Below are positions 16,462 through 25,895 of a stretch of DNA of 64,000 nt, piece by piece. Within the stretch, counting starts at the first letter, position 1. Each line of letters opens with the position of its first letter. A model generated the notes under the pieces. The model ran no database searches. It was not told where the DNA came from and worked only from the letters and a program-made list of their open reading frames with translations. Made by a program: the position numbers and the translations under genes. The DNA lies in assembly GCF_002843425.1 (NCBI RefSeq), contig NZ_NKXO01000018.1, positions 1 to 64,000 of the forward strand, given 5' to 3'. The DNA comes from Raineya orbicola (GTDB taxonomy: Bacteria; Bacteroidota; Bacteroidia; Cytophagales; Thermonemataceae).

Positions 16462-17052
16462 ATGAATGTTGCTATCGTACAATATAACGCAGGAAATGTA
16501 CAATCAGTTTTATTTGCATTGAAGCGTTTGGGAGTTGAAGGAATTCTTACCGATAAGCCCGAAATTTTGCAAACTGCCGATAGAGTAATTTTTCCAGGGG
16601 TAGGAGAGGCAAGTTCTGCTATGAACTATTTGCAAAATAGAGGATTAGATAAGGTGATTAGAAGTCTTACCCAGCCTGTTTTAGGAATATGTTTAGGACT
16701 TCAACTGCTCTGCAAACACTCCGAAGAAGGAAATACAGAGTGTTTGGGTATATTTGACTTGAAAGTAAAGAAATTTCCTACTGATAGAGGTAGTAAAGTG
16801 CCTCACGTGGGTTGGAATAGCATTGAAAATTTAAGGTCGGAGCTTTTCAGCAATGTAGTTAGCGGTTCTTATGTGTATTATGTGCATAGTTACTACGCTG
16901 AAATAGGTTCAGCAACTATCGCCCAAACGGAATATATTTTGCCTTTTAGTGCCGCCCTGCAACATAAAAACTTTTATGCTGTGCAGTTTCACCCCGAAAA
17001 AAGTAGCAATATAGGAGAGCAGATTCTGAAAAACTTTCTACAAAAAAGCTGA
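16462..17052 (+). CDS. hisH: Imidazole glycerol phosphate synthase, glutaminase subunit HisH
   Basis: HisH hydrolyses glutamine and passes ammonia to HisF in histidine biosynthesis. I use the ATG at 16462 (196 residues, MNVAIVQYNAGNVQSV), the usual family start; the longer frame adds 11 implausible residues. The class I amidotransferase triad is visible: Cys in GICLGLQLL, and His and Glu in VQFHPEKS. FPGVGEA forms the oxyanion region. hisF and the rest of the his genes are not adjacent; hisA is 16 kb away on the other strand. Confidence 0.95.
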   Translation: MNVAIVQYNAGNVQSVLFALKRLGVEGILTDKPEILQTADRVIFPGVGEASSAMNYLQNRGLDKVIRSLTQPVLGICLGLQLLCKHSEEGNTECLGIFDLKVKKFPTDRGSKVPHVGWNSIENLRSELFSNVVSGSYVYYVHSYYAEIGSATIAQTEYILPFSAALQHKNFYAVQFHPEKSSNIGEQILKNFLQKS

Positions 17053-17193
17053 CTTTCTTTTGTCTTTGACAATCAAAAAATTGTAAAAAAATGTAGCAGA
17101 TTTCAAAAAATCTGTAAATTTGCCACTCAAAATTTTATTTTGCGAAAAAAAGCGTTTTGTTTTACCGAAAAAAATATAAAATTTCTAAAACCA

Positions 17194-18480
17194 ATGGCAT
17201 ATTTATTCACATCTGAATCGGTATCTGAAGGACACCCCGACAAAGTAGCAGACCAAATTTCTGATGCTATCCTTGATGCAATGCTCGCCCAAGACCCCAA
17301 TTCGCGTGTTGCTTGCGAAACGCTGGTTACCACGGGGTTAGCTGTAATTGCAGGTGAGGTTACCACACAAGCCTACGTAGATATTCCCGAAGTTGTACGC
17401 CAAACCATTGAACGTATCGGCTATACCAAAGCTGAATATCAATTTGAATCTAAATCTTGCGGTGTAATGGTTACCCTTCACGCCCAATCGCCTGATATTG
17501 CTCAAGGTGTTGATGAAGGAAAAGGCTTGGATAAAGACCAAGGTGCAGGCGACCAAGGAATGATGTTCGGTTATGCTACCAACGAAACCCCTGAATATAT
17601 GCCTATGGCTCTTGCTTTTTCACATAGAATTGTGAAAGAGTTGGCTCGTATTCGTAAAGAACAACCCGAACTAATGCCTTATTTACGCCCCGATGCCAAA
17701 TCACAGGTTACTATTGAATACGATGATAAGGGCAAGCCTAAAAGAGTACATACTATTGTGGTTTCTACCCAACACGATGAGTTTGATACAGAAGCTAAAA
17801 TGCTCAAAAGAATTAGCGAAGATGTAAAAAAACACGTCATTGCACGTGTTATTCCTGCGGAATTGTTGGATAAAAAAACCATTTATCACATTAACCCTAC
17901 GGGAAAATTTGTAATCGGCGGACCTCACGGCGATACGGGACTAACTGGTAGGAAAATCATTGTAGATACTTACGGTGGAAAAGGGGCTCACGGGGGAGGA
18001 GCGTTTTCAGGTAAAGATTCTTCCAAAGTGGATAGAAGTGCCGCCTATGCCGCCCGCCATATTGCGAAGAATATCGTTGCCGCAGGATTGGCAGACGAAG
18101 CTCTGGTACAAGTAGCTTACGCAATTGGCATTTCTAAACCTGTTTCGCTCAATGTAAATACTTTTGGTACAGCCAAAATAAAACTCACTGACGCTCAAAT
18201 AGCTGAAAAAATTGCTGAAATGTTTGATATGCGTCCCAAAGCTATCGTAGAACGCTTGGGCTTGAAAAATCCAATTTTTTCTCCTACTGCCGCCTACGGA
18301 CACGTGGGCAGAGAGCCTTACAAAGCCAAAGTTGATGTTTCGTATGTAGAAGTAAAAGAAGACAAAAACAGCAAACAAGAAATCCGCAAGAAAACTAAAA
18401 AAGAAGTAGAGTTTTTCACTTGGGAAAAGTTGGATTATGTTGATGCTATTCGTAAAGCCTTTGGCTTAAAGAAAAAATAA
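17194..18480 (+). CDS. metK: S-adenosylmethionine synthetase
   Basis: Makes SAM from methionine and ATP. From the ATG at 17194 the protein has 428 residues, about 40 more than E. coli MetK, mostly in loops (KKIKDKGK-type insertions and the C-terminal [26 protein letters not shown]). Motifs: [54 protein letters not shown] and [31 protein letters not shown] box at 17115-17122 suggests a leader of about 65 nt. I see no SAM-riboswitch-like fold in it. A strong terminator follows. Confidence 0.97.
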   Translation: MAYLFTSESVSEGHPDKVADQISDAILDAMLAQDPNSRVACETLVTTGLAVIAGEVTTQAYVDIPEVVRQTIERIGYTKAEYQFESKSCGVMVTLHAQSPDIAQGVDEGKGLDKDQGAGDQGMMFGYATNETPEYMPMALAFSHRIVKELARIRKEQPELMPYLRPDAKSQVTIEYDDKGKPKRVHTIVVSTQHDEFDTEAKMLKRISEDVKKHVIARVIPAELLDKKTIYHINPTGKFVIGGPHGDTGLTGRKIIVDTYGGKGAHGGGAFSGKDSSKVDRSAAYAARHIAKNIVAAGLADEALVQVAYAIGISKPVSLNVNTFGTAKIKLTDAQIAEKIAEMFDMRPKAIVERLGLKNPIFSPTAAYGHVGREPYKAKVDVSYVEVKEDKNSKQEIRKKTKKEVEFFTWEKLDYVDAIRKAFGLKKK

Positions 18481-18504
18481 CCTGCAAACATCAGATTTTG
18501 TAAA

Positions 18505-18547
18505 AAAACCTATCAAGCTCTTCGGGTTTGATAGGTTTTGTTTTTTC
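18505..18547 (+). terminator. Terminator of metK
   Basis: 12-bp perfect stem AAAACCTATCAA / TTGATAGGTTTT with an 11-nt loop, followed by GTTTTTTC. Confidence 0.9.
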
Positions 18548-18594
18548 AAACAATTTCATAAAGTTTTGGTTTCAAATAAAAAACATCTGCATTT

Positions 18595-19227
18595 ATGGCT
18601 CATTTTACAAAGGAATCTTTGCTCACTTTGGAAACCTTGTACCGCCGAAACCTAATGAATACTCTACTCGGTTTCAAAAATGCTAATCTCATAGGCACAA
18701 GAGATAAAAAGGGGAATGAAAATCTTGCTATCTTTAATTCTTTGGTTCATTTGGGGGCAAATCCGCCTCATATTGCTTTCGTAATGCGACCTACCACCGT
18801 AGAAAGGCATACCTATGATAATATTCACGAAACAGGGTTTTATACTTTCAATCACGTACATACAAGTTTTGTAGAAAAGGCTCATCAGACTTCTGCTAAA
18901 TACCCCAAAGAAGTTTCAGAATTTGAGACTTGCGGTTTGACACCCATTTACAGAAATCATTTTCCTGCTCCTTTCGTAGCCGAAAGTTCAATTCAGATAG
19001 GAATGAAATTCGTAGAAGCCGTTTTTATTCCCACAAACGAAGTGTATTTGATAATTGGCGAAGTGCAAGAATTCTTTGTGCCTGATGATTGCTTGCGTTC
19101 TGATGGTTTTATTGATTTGCAAAAAGCAGGAACAGCAGTGGTGAGCGGTTTAGATGCCTACTATGAAGCACAAGCAATAGCCCGATTCAGCTATGCACGT
19201 CCTCAACAAGAATTGAAAAAAATTTAA
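18595..19227 (+). CDS. Flavin-reductase-like (FMN-binding split-barrel) protein
   Basis: 210 residues, the flavoredoxin/DIM6-NTAB type of FMN-binding split barrel. Supporting segments are NLIGTRDKKGNENLAIFNSLVHLGANPPHIAFVMRP (FMN phosphate-binding region), ERHTYDNIHETGFYTFNHV, and the later FVEAVFIPTNEVYLIIGEVQEFFVPD. It probably transfers electrons from NAD(P)H to flavin or acts as a small flavoprotein; the substrate is unknown. Monocistronic, between the metK terminator and a bidirectional hairpin. Confidence 0.85.
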   Translation: MAHFTKESLLTLETLYRRNLMNTLLGFKNANLIGTRDKKGNENLAIFNSLVHLGANPPHIAFVMRPTTVERHTYDNIHETGFYTFNHVHTSFVEKAHQTSAKYPKEVSEFETCGLTPIYRNHFPAPFVAESSIQIGMKFVEAVFIPTNEVYLIIGEVQEFFVPDDCLRSDGFIDLQKAGTAVVSGLDAYYEAQAIARFSYARPQQELKKI

Positions 19228-19241
19228 GATTGAAAAGAAAA

Positions 19242-19273
19242 GCGACAACACCAATTTATTATGATGTTGTCGC
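19242..19273. terminator. Bidirectional terminator between the flavin-reductase-like gene and sdhB
   Basis: GCGACAACA (19242-19250) pairs with TGTTGTCGC (19265-19273). T-rich tracts follow in both directions, and the two flanking genes converge. Confidence 0.75.
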
Positions 19274-19284
19274 AAAATTTTGTT

Positions 19285-20061
19285 TTATACAAGTTCTTCT
19301 TCGGCGGTGAGTTTGGCTATGTAGTAATCTCTATTCATACGAGCTATGTTGCGAAGTGAAATTCCTTTGGGGCATTGAGCTTCGCAAGCCCCTGTATTGG
19401 TACAAGAGCCAAAGCCTTCGACGTCCATTTGGGCAATCATTTTTTGCACACGGCGTTTGCGTTCGGCTTGCCCTTGTGGCAATAAGCCTAAATGAGCTAT
19501 TTTTGCGGCTACGAAAAGCATAGCCGAAGCATTTTTGCAAGAAGCTACACAAGCTCCGCAGCCAATACAGGTAGCGGCATCCATTGCTTCGCTGGCTACG
19601 TGTTTAGGAATAGGAATTTCATTAGCATCTACGGTTACGCCTGTATTTACGGAAATAAACCCTCCTGCCTGAATGATGCGGTCAAATGCACTTCTATCTA
19701 CTACCAAGTCTTTGATAACAGGGAAGGCTTTGGCACGCCAAGGTTCAATATAAATGGTATCGCCGTCTTTGAAGCTACGCATATGTAGCTGGCAAGTGGT
19801 AGTTTGCTTGGGTCCGTGGGGCTGTCCGTTGATAAACAAACTACACATTCCGCAAATACCTTCTCGGCAGTCGTGGTCAAAAGCAACGGGGTCTTCGCCT
19901 TTACGAAGCAAATCCTCATTGAGTACATCAAGCATCTCTAAAAAAGACATATCGGGGGAAGCAGTAACTTTGTACTCCACCATTCTGCCTTTGTCGTTTT
20001 TATTTTTTTGTCGCCAAATTTTGAGGGTCAGATTTAATTTTTGGGTGCTATTACCTGCCAT
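19285..20061 (-). CDS. sdhB: Succinate dehydrogenase / fumarate reductase iron-sulfur subunit
   Basis: SdhB (258 residues) carries the three Fe-S clusters linking the flavoprotein to the quinone site. The 2Fe-2S motif is [27 protein letters not shown], the 4Fe-4S motif [11 protein letters not shown], and the 3Fe-4S/4Fe-4S motif [17 protein letters not shown]. The KIWRQK N terminus and the [32 protein letters not shown] segment match the B-type enzymes of Bacteroidota. The membrane and flavoprotein subunits (sdhC, sdhA) normally sit immediately upstream, but here the upstream neighbour is rimM, so sdhB stands alone. Confidence 0.95.
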   Translation of the reverse strand: MAGNSTQKLNLTLKIWRQKNKNDKGRMVEYKVTASPDMSFLEMLDVLNEDLLRKGEDPVAFDHDCREGICGMCSLFINGQPHGPKQTTTCQLHMRSFKDGDTIYIEPWRAKAFPVIKDLVVDRSAFDRIIQAGGFISVNTGVTVDANEIPIPKHVASEAMDAATCIGCGACVASCKNASAMLFVAAKIAHLGLLPQGQAERKRRVQKMIAQMDVEGFGSCTNTGACEAQCPKGISLRNIARMNRDYYIAKLTAEEELV

Positions 20062-20213
20062 AGTTGTAATAGGTTTGGTTCGCTATTAAAAATAACTGTT
20101 CAGTCTAATTGTTTGTGAGTTGGCACAATATTAAAATAATTTTTAGCTAAAATCAATCTAAATAAGTGAAATTTTAAGGCAAAAATATACTACAAAGTAG
20201 GGTTAAATAATAG

Positions 20214-20771
20214 CTAATCTTGCAAATACACATCTAGTAACCCTTCGGGCAGAGCAACGTGTAGCTTTTTTTCTTTCCTATCTACTTGCAGAATTACTTC
20301 ATCATTGATAGGAATGAGTATTTCTTTGCCTTTGTAGAGAATTACTATGAGAGCTGTTTGCGTAGTAGTATAAACATCTTTGACTTCTGCTAAATCGCCT
20401 AAATTTTTATCTACTACCCAAAATCCAATAATTTCGTGGAAATAAAACTGCTTTTCGCCAAGTTCGGGTAAAAAAGAAAGTGGCAAAAAGAGTTTGTAAC
20501 CTATAATTTCTTGGGCTTGTTCAATGCTATCAATGTTTTTGAGTTTGAGCAATGCGGTTTGAGGTTTGTTGGGTAATAGCCGTATTCCTTCTACTTCAAA
20601 TTTTTGGAGTTTTCCTTCTATTTCCACCCAAACTTCTTGCAGTGTTTGGTAATCTTCGGGATAATCTACATCTAAAAAAATACTCAATTCTCCGTAAAGA
20701 GCGTGAGTTTTTAAGATTTTACCTAATTCAAAACAATCATCTTGGCGTAAGTCAGACATATATTTTGACAT
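20214..20771 (-). CDS. rimM: 16S rRNA processing protein RimM
   Basis: Assembly factor for the head of the 30S subunit, 185 residues from the first ATG; Met5 (MSDLRQDDCFELGKI) is an equally good start. The N-terminal beta-barrel contains ELGKILKTHALYGELSIFLDVD and RLLPNKPQTALLKLKNIDSIEQAQEIIGYKLFLP. The C-terminal PRC barrel contains FYFHEIIGFWVVDK and EILIPINDEVILQVDRKEKKLHVALPEGLLDVY. The usual partners rpsP and trmD are not adjacent. Confidence 0.94.
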   Translation of the reverse strand: MSKYMSDLRQDDCFELGKILKTHALYGELSIFLDVDYPEDYQTLQEVWVEIEGKLQKFEVEGIRLLPNKPQTALLKLKNIDSIEQAQEIIGYKLFLPLSFLPELGEKQFYFHEIIGFWVVDKNLGDLAEVKDVYTTTQTALIVILYKGKEILIPINDEVILQVDRKEKKLHVALPEGLLDVYLQD

Positions 20772-20808
20772 TTAGACATAAGATATAAAACACCAGACAC
20801 GAGTTTTT

Positions 20809-21327
20809 TTAGGTACGAATAGGCATTTCAGGGTAAGGGATAAGGTTTTCTATCAAAAACACAATGCTTTCTTTTACAAACAATGAAACTACAATAATAA
20901 TCGTTCCAACCAAAATACCTACTGCTATGTTATTCTGACTAATTTCCTGTAATTCATCTATTTCTGTATTGATAAAATTGAATAAGTACATACCCAACAC
21001 TACCACAGCAAAAGAAAAAATATAACCCAAAAGAATAAAAATTAGGGTGTATTTTAATGCTCCAAAAAATACCGCCGTAGTTTCTGTTTCTGTGGTTCTT
21101 ATGATATTGACCGCCTTAAAAATAGGCTCGCCTAATCCTGAAATGATGTAGCCCACCGAAAAAATAACCGAAGCCAAAAGCACAGCAAAAGAAACATTTT
21201 GAGGGGTAATCTGGTACTTACGGCGAATAAAACGAATAAAAATTCTTGTTGTGCTGAAAGTTACCAAGACTGCTAAAAGGAAGGTCATTATCAGATGTAA
21301 AATTGCTAAAAACAAACTAATTTTCAT
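20809..21327 (-). CDS. DUF350-like integral membrane protein
   Basis: 172 residues with about four transmembrane helices. The two halves are related and each looks like a DUF350 unit: the first around SFAVLLASVIFSVGYIISG, the second ending NNIAVGILVGTIIIVVSLFVKESIVFLIENLIPYP. The DUF350 family has no established function. A TATCTTTG promoter box lies 69 bp upstream, in the region shared with the divergent XRE gene. Confidence 0.75.
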   Translation of the reverse strand: MKISLFLAILHLIMTFLLAVLVTFSTTRIFIRFIRRKYQITPQNVSFAVLLASVIFSVGYIISGLGEPIFKAVNIIRTTETETTAVFFGALKYTLIFILLGYIFSFAVVVLGMYLFNFINTEIDELQEISQNNIAVGILVGTIIIVVSLFVKESIVFLIENLIPYPEMPIRT

Positions 21328-21395
21328 ATATTTTCAGGAATTTAAGGGTTTTTAAGTAAACCTAATAGAATTGACATAAAACAATGCAATTCGCA

Positions 21396-21403
21396 CAAAG
21401 ATA
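21396..21403 (-). promoter_or_regulatory. -7 box for the DUF350 gene
   Basis: The minus strand reads TATCTTTG, an exact match to TAnnTTTG. Confidence 0.5.
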
Positions 21404-21477
21404 ATTTTATTTTTTCAAAAATCCTTTTCATATTTGCTCAAAGTTTTGTAAATTTTGAAAAACTTTTACAAAGAGCA

Positions 21478-22386
21478 ATGAGCCAACTAAGTAAAAATTT
21501 ACGTTATTTACGCCATATCAGCGATTGTACTCAGGAAGAGTTTGCTCAAATTTTGGGCATTAAGCGTTCAGCTTTGGGTTCGTATGAAGAGGGCAGAGCC
21601 AATCCGAATTTTGCTGTAATGATGCAAATTAGCAAATTGTTCGGTATTACTATTGAGCAACTGATGTCGGTTGATGTAAGCACTTTGGAAGTGAGTCCTA
21701 TTAAAGTTCCTGAAAAGATAATCGTAAATAGCGAAGGAGAAACAGATGAGCCTTTGAGTGAGGAGATTTTAGAAGTATTACATAAAGAAGAAATCCATAC
21801 CGAAAAGCCTGAAATTGAAGCCAAAAGTGATTGGCGAGCATTAGAAAAAGAAAAAATTCACCCTGAAACAAAAAAAATTCGTAGGGAAGAGAAACACGAA
21901 GAAATTAAAGAAAAATTTTATCCTACGCTTGATGACGGCTTGTTTTCGGAAGAAAATCAGACCGAGTTTTTTACAGATACGGATAAAGGCGATATTCCTT
22001 TTGTTAAGCAAAATAATCTTATCAATTATTTGGCTCATTACGCTGAAAAGCAGTTTGTGGAAAGTTTGCCGAAAATTCAGATAAGCCTGCTTCCTAAAAA
22101 TCAGGAATACAGAGCTTTTGAAATGGACAAATCTTTTCCTTTGGAAAAATCTATTTGTATTGGTTCGTATCTTAAAAATTGGTACAATGTGCAAACAGGT
22201 GAAACCTACCTGTTTCTTACCCAAAAACAAGGCTTAATTTACGGAAAAGCTGAAAATCGTTTGAGAAATGAAGGTTACATTGCAGTTTCAGGACTTTCGC
22301 AACATTACAAAGTGTATTTGCGTGAAATTTTTGAAATTTGGCAGTTTCAACTTTTTTTGAGTGCAGGTAAAATTGAAAATATCTGA
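21478..22386 (+). CDS. XRE-family regulator with a degenerate LexA/S24-like C-terminal domain
   Basis: 302 residues. Helix-turn-helix domain at 4-62 (LSKNLRYLRHISDCTQEEFAQILGIKRSALGSYEEGRANPNFAVMMQISKLFGITIEQLMS). A charged linker (about 75-195) is rich in Glu and Lys. The C-terminal domain (about 205-300: YRAFEMDKSFPLEKSICIGSYLKNW...TYLFLTQKQGLIYGKAENRL...EIFEIWQF) resembles the S24/LexA beta-fold found behind XRE domains in this phylum. The Ser-Met and Lys of a working peptidase are not evident, so it is probably a sensor or dimerisation module. Its TGA overlaps the ATG of the next gene. Confidence 0.85.
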   Translation: MSQLSKNLRYLRHISDCTQEEFAQILGIKRSALGSYEEGRANPNFAVMMQISKLFGITIEQLMSVDVSTLEVSPIKVPEKIIVNSEGETDEPLSEEILEVLHKEEIHTEKPEIEAKSDWRALEKEKIHPETKKIRREEKHEEIKEKFYPTLDDGLFSEENQTEFFTDTDKGDIPFVKQNNLINYLAHYAEKQFVESLPKIQISLLPKNQEYRAFEMDKSFPLEKSICIGSYLKNWYNVQTGETYLFLTQKQGLIYGKAENRLRNEGYIAVSGLSQHYKVYLREIFEIWQFQLFLSAGKIENI

Positions 22387-23438
22387 TGAAAGAAGGCGTT
22401 TTCTTACGCAGAAACAAAAAAAAATGGGAAGCGATTGAGCAAGAAACCCGCAATGTAAGTTCTGTTCACCCTGATAGACTTGGTGAAATTTTTATAGAAC
22501 TTTGTGATGACCTTTCCTATGCTCGTACTCATCATAGCAATAGCCCTATTGCCAAGTATCTCAATACCCTTACAGCACGCATACATCAAACAATCTACAA
22601 ACAGCAAAATATCCGTTTTTCGCAAATCGCCCAATTTTGGACAAGAGATGTACCACTTGTAATGGTTTCTGTGCGTAAGCAAATGCTGGTGAGCTTTGTA
22701 ATTTTTGCAATCTCTTGTGCCATAGGTGTAATTTCTACTCTCAACGACAAAGCAGGCGAGTATGAATTTGCACGAGGTATTTTAGGAGATGCTTATGTGG
22801 AAATGACATTGCAAAACATTAAAGAAGGCAAGCCAATGGCAGTGTACGAAAATAAAGAGTCTATCCCTATGTTTCTGGCGATAGCTTACAATAATATTCG
22901 TGTGGCTTTTATGAGTTTTGCTTGGGGAGGTTTTGCAAGTATTTTGGGGGTGTATGCTTTCTTTTTTCTTTCCATTGGTTCGGCTTATATTCTTTTTGTG
23001 AATGGTGTAATGGTAGGAACATTTCAGACACTTTTCTACAAAGAGAATTTGCTTTGGGAATCGGCAAGTGTGATTTGGCTACACGGCACTATTGAAATCT
23101 GGTCTATTGTTTTAGCAGGAGGGGCTGGTATTGTAATGGGGAATAGTATTTTTTTCCCTAAAACTTACTCTCGTCGTGAGTCTTTTAGGCGAGGGGCAGA
23201 AAAAGCGGGAAAAATAATGTTGAGCCTTTTGCCTTTCATTACGCTTGCCGCCTTTATTGAAAGTTTTGTTACGCGTTATGCAGATATGCACGTTATTCTG
23301 AAATTGCTTATCATATTAGGTTCATTGGCTTTGGTGGTGTTTTATTTCGTGATATATCCTTTTATAGTAGAAAAACGCGAAGAAATGCGTAAAGAGCAAG
23401 AAAAAATAGAGTTACCGAGCGTAGAACTAAACCGATAA
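22386..23438 (+). CDS. SpoIIM/DUF95-family integral membrane protein
   Basis: 350 residues with about six transmembrane segments. The N-terminal 90 residues are cytoplasmic (NKKKWEAIEQETRNVSSVHPDRLGEIFIELCDDLSYART). The family signature LWESASVIWLHGTIEIWSIVLAGGAGIVMG is clear. SpoIIM homologues outside sporulating Firmicutes have no settled role; they often sit near RDD, DUF4129/transglutaminase or MoxR genes, none of which is here. Start and stop codons overlap (TGATG), so translation is coupled to the XRE regulator, and the two probably act together. This coupling to an XRE regulator is the unusual point. Confidence 0.85.
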   Translation: MKEGVFLRRNKKKWEAIEQETRNVSSVHPDRLGEIFIELCDDLSYARTHHSNSPIAKYLNTLTARIHQTIYKQQNIRFSQIAQFWTRDVPLVMVSVRKQMLVSFVIFAISCAIGVISTLNDKAGEYEFARGILGDAYVEMTLQNIKEGKPMAVYENKESIPMFLAIAYNNIRVAFMSFAWGGFASILGVYAFFFLSIGSAYILFVNGVMVGTFQTLFYKENLLWESASVIWLHGTIEIWSIVLAGGAGIVMGNSIFFPKTYSRRESFRRGAEKAGKIMLSLLPFITLAAFIESFVTRYADMHVILKLLIILGSLALVVFYFVIYPFIVEKREEMRKEQEKIELPSVELNR

Positions 23439-23476
23439 AGATTTGTTACGGAGTTGAGAATAAGATATTGAGGCTT

Positions 23477-24739
23477 CTACAAATTTTCAATCTGTTTTTG
23501 TTTTCTTATGTCACGTTTGAGTTGTCGGAGTTCTTTGCGAGCTGTTTTTCGTTTTTTATTTTTTTTTTCAGCATATCGGGCTAATTTTTCCAAATATTCT
23601 CTTGCTTTTTCTAATTTTCTTTGCTGGCGGTAATACCTATACAGCCATTCCAAAGCAGTGTGGTAATATCCTGAATCATAAGCCTTTATACTTTCTGCAA
23701 AGAAAATAACTTTCTCAAAATACTCAATGGCTTTTAGCGTATCTTTGCCAATGTGTGTTTGGGCTAAAATGTAAGAAGCAAAACGACCACTAATAGCCTC
23801 ATAACCAAATTGTTTTTTTTCAATTCTTGCTAAAATTTCTTTAGCAAGAGTTTCAGCTTCATCGCTACGTCCCATAAAAAAAGTACTGATAGCGTGAATG
23901 CGGTGAAAATAAGGGTTTTGAGGATAAGTTTCGTACATTCTTTTAGCAATGGGGGCAACTAAATGGGTTTTCCCTTCGCCATTGTAAATAAACATCAGAA
24001 AATAATTCGCCATTACACGCGTATAAAAGGCTTTACGAGCTACTTCATCAAGTTGTTTGATGCCCAGCTCTTTATTACCTTTGGGGAAGGCGGCTACAAT
24101 GGGAGCAAGAAAAGGATAATTTTCGGGTATCCATTCGGCAAAATAATTGTAAAGTCCATCACCAAACAAAAATTCAGGGCTTAATGCATTGATTTCCTTG
24201 CCTCTACGCATATTACGCAAGGCATTTCTGCCCGCAGAAGCGGCTTTGAGCCACTGCTCGCGGTCGGCGTGTAATCTGCCCTTAAAACCATACGCCGCCG
24301 CCAAAAAAAAGGAGGCTTCCACGTTTTTGGGATTGGCTCGGTACAAATTTTCAGCTTTGCTTAGGGTTGTATCAATATAGGCTAAAAAAGTATCATCATA
24401 GGTGTTGTTATCAGTATCGGGCATAATTTTCCACCACTGGCTCAAAGCCATTAGAAAATAGGGGAGAGGGTGCTGTGGATAGCGTTTGCGTATTTGCAGA
24501 AACTCTTTTTCGGCAGTCTGAAACTGAAAATTATACATTTGGTCAAGAGCATCGGCAAGTTCAGCTTGTAGGCTTTCGTCCATCAGCAAAATAGGGGGAA
24601 TGGTATCTAAAGCAGAATTAGCCTTGCTTTGTGCAAAAACGTTTTGAGGACAGAAATAAAACGAAATTAGCAAGATTTTACAAGTAATAAAACGAATTAT
24701 TCTGTTTTCTAAAATATGCAGATATTGAGAATTTAGCAT
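23477..24739 (-). CDS. Exported TPR-type protein of unknown function
   Basis: I use the ATG at 24739 (420 residues), which opens a signal peptide (ILENRIIRFITCKILLISFYFCPQNVFAQ). The frame continues 11 codons further up, to 24772. The mature protein is helical and TPR-like: an early FQTAEKEFLQIRKRYPQHPLPYFLMALS, DTTLSKAENLYRANPKNVEASFFLAAAYGFKGRL, then GRSDEAETLAKEILARIEK and LKAIEYFEKVI. It ends in a strongly basic, coiled tail (KKNKKRKTARKELRQLKRDIRKQKQ). I know this family only as conserved hypothetical. It is divergent from the patatin gene; with the longer start the two genes would overlap by 11 bp. Confidence 0.8.
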   Translation of the reverse strand: MLNSQYLHILENRIIRFITCKILLISFYFCPQNVFAQSKANSALDTIPPILLMDESLQAELADALDQMYNFQFQTAEKEFLQIRKRYPQHPLPYFLMALSQWWKIMPDTDNNTYDDTFLAYIDTTLSKAENLYRANPKNVEASFFLAAAYGFKGRLHADREQWLKAASAGRNALRNMRRGKEINALSPEFLFGDGLYNYFAEWIPENYPFLAPIVAAFPKGNKELGIKQLDEVARKAFYTRVMANYFLMFIYNGEGKTHLVAPIAKRMYETYPQNPYFHRIHAISTFFMGRSDEAETLAKEILARIEKKQFGYEAISGRFASYILAQTHIGKDTLKAIEYFEKVIFFAESIKAYDSGYYHTALEWLYRYYRQQRKLEKAREYLEKLARYAEKKNKKRKTARKELRQLKRDIRKQKQIENL

Positions 24740-24830
24740 TTTTTTTAGTTTAGGTGCAGAAATGGTAACCACTTTATATTACCGCTTGATTGGGTTTTAT
24801 TGTAAATATTCCCCTTCAAAGCTACAATTT

Positions 24831-24861
24831 TTGCACTTACTTTGCAAGTTTTTTATATTTG
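24831..24861 (+). promoter_or_regulatory. Promoter of the patatin-ScfR operon
   Basis: TTG (24831-24833), 20 bp, TATATTTG (24854-24861). The ATG chosen for the patatin follows 20 bp later, which rules out the longer upstream frame. Confidence 0.65.
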
Positions 24862-24881
24862 CACACAAACCGAGATTTTTG

Positions 24882-25892
24882 ATGAAAACACTGGATTTGG
24901 CATTGCAAGGCGGAGGCTCACACGGAGCTTTTACTTGGGGAGTTATAGAAAGGCTTTTGGAAGATGAGCGGTTGCAAATTGATGGCTTGTGTGGGACGAG
25001 TGCAGGGGCGATGAATGCAACTGTTGTGGCTTATGGCTTAATGCAAGGCGGTAGAAAAGGTGCGATTGATTTGCTCTATAAATTTTGGAAAAAAATTGCT
25101 GATGAGCAAAAGTTTTCATTTATACAACCCAGTCTTTACGAAAAATGGTTTGGTGATAGTGGAAAGTTGGATTATTCGCCTGCTTATCAGATTTTGGATT
25201 TCTTTACAATGGTGTTTTCCCCCTATCAGTTCAATCTTTTAGACTACAACCCTTTGGAAAGTATTTTGGAAAACTTAATAGACTTTGAGGCTCTCAAATC
25301 GTATAAGGGCTGTAAGTTATTTGTGTGTGCTACAAATGTTTGCACGGGTAGAGCAAAGATTTTTTCGGGTGAAGAGATTAGTCTCAAAGCGGTGATGGCT
25401 TCGGCTTGCTTGCCTTTTTTATTCAAAGCCGTAGAAATTGATGGCAACTACTATTGGGACGGAGGCTATATGGGTAACCCACCCATTTTTCCGCTTATCA
25501 ATGATACTGAAACCTCCGATATTTTACTCATACAAATCAATCCGATACGGATTAAAGATGTGCCTCGTACTGCTGATGAAATTCGCGACCGCATCAATAC
25601 ATTGAGTTTCAATACCAGTCTAATGCACGAAATGCGGCGTGTAAATCTAATACAACGTCTTTTGCAACTTGGGTTGAATTTAGATGGAAAGTCGCGTAAA
25701 ATCAATATACACCACATCAATCCCGAAGAACTGATGAGCGAAATGAGTGTTTCCAGCAAACTCAATGCTGACTGGAAATTTCTTTTGCGTTTGCGTGCTT
25801 ATGGCAGAGAAGCCGCCGAAAAGTGGCTTTCTGAAAATTATGAAAAAATCGGCGTAGAATCTACTTGTAACTTAAAGGAGGTATTTTTGTAG
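24882..25892 (+). CDS. Patatin-like phospholipase (RssA type), copy 1
   Basis: Ser-Asp acyl hydrolase of the patatin family, 336 residues. Motifs: oxyanion loop LQGGGSHGAF, nucleophile Ser in GTSAG, and the catalytic Asp in YYWDGGYMGNPP. No signal peptide, so it is cytoplasmic or peripheral. It shares strong similarity along its whole length with the second patatin at 31343-32386, including a conserved C terminus (GVxSxCxxxxxFL). A consensus AAAGGAGGT near its 3' end precedes the GTG of the next gene; stop and GTG are only 3 bp apart, so the two are almost certainly cotranscribed. Confidence 0.92.
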   Translation: MKTLDLALQGGGSHGAFTWGVIERLLEDERLQIDGLCGTSAGAMNATVVAYGLMQGGRKGAIDLLYKFWKKIADEQKFSFIQPSLYEKWFGDSGKLDYSPAYQILDFFTMVFSPYQFNLLDYNPLESILENLIDFEALKSYKGCKLFVCATNVCTGRAKIFSGEEISLKAVMASACLPFLFKAVEIDGNYYWDGGYMGNPPIFPLINDTETSDILLIQINPIRIKDVPRTADEIRDRINTLSFNTSLMHEMRRVNLIQRLLQLGLNLDGKSRKINIHHINPEELMSEMSVSSKLNADWKFLLRLRAYGREAAEKWLSENYEKIGVESTCNLKEVFL

Positions 25893-25895
25893 TCT

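Noticed and set aside
17123-17193. SAM riboswitch in the metK leader
   Set aside because: The leader is about 65 nt, AT-rich and without stable stems or conserved SAM-riboswitch sequence.
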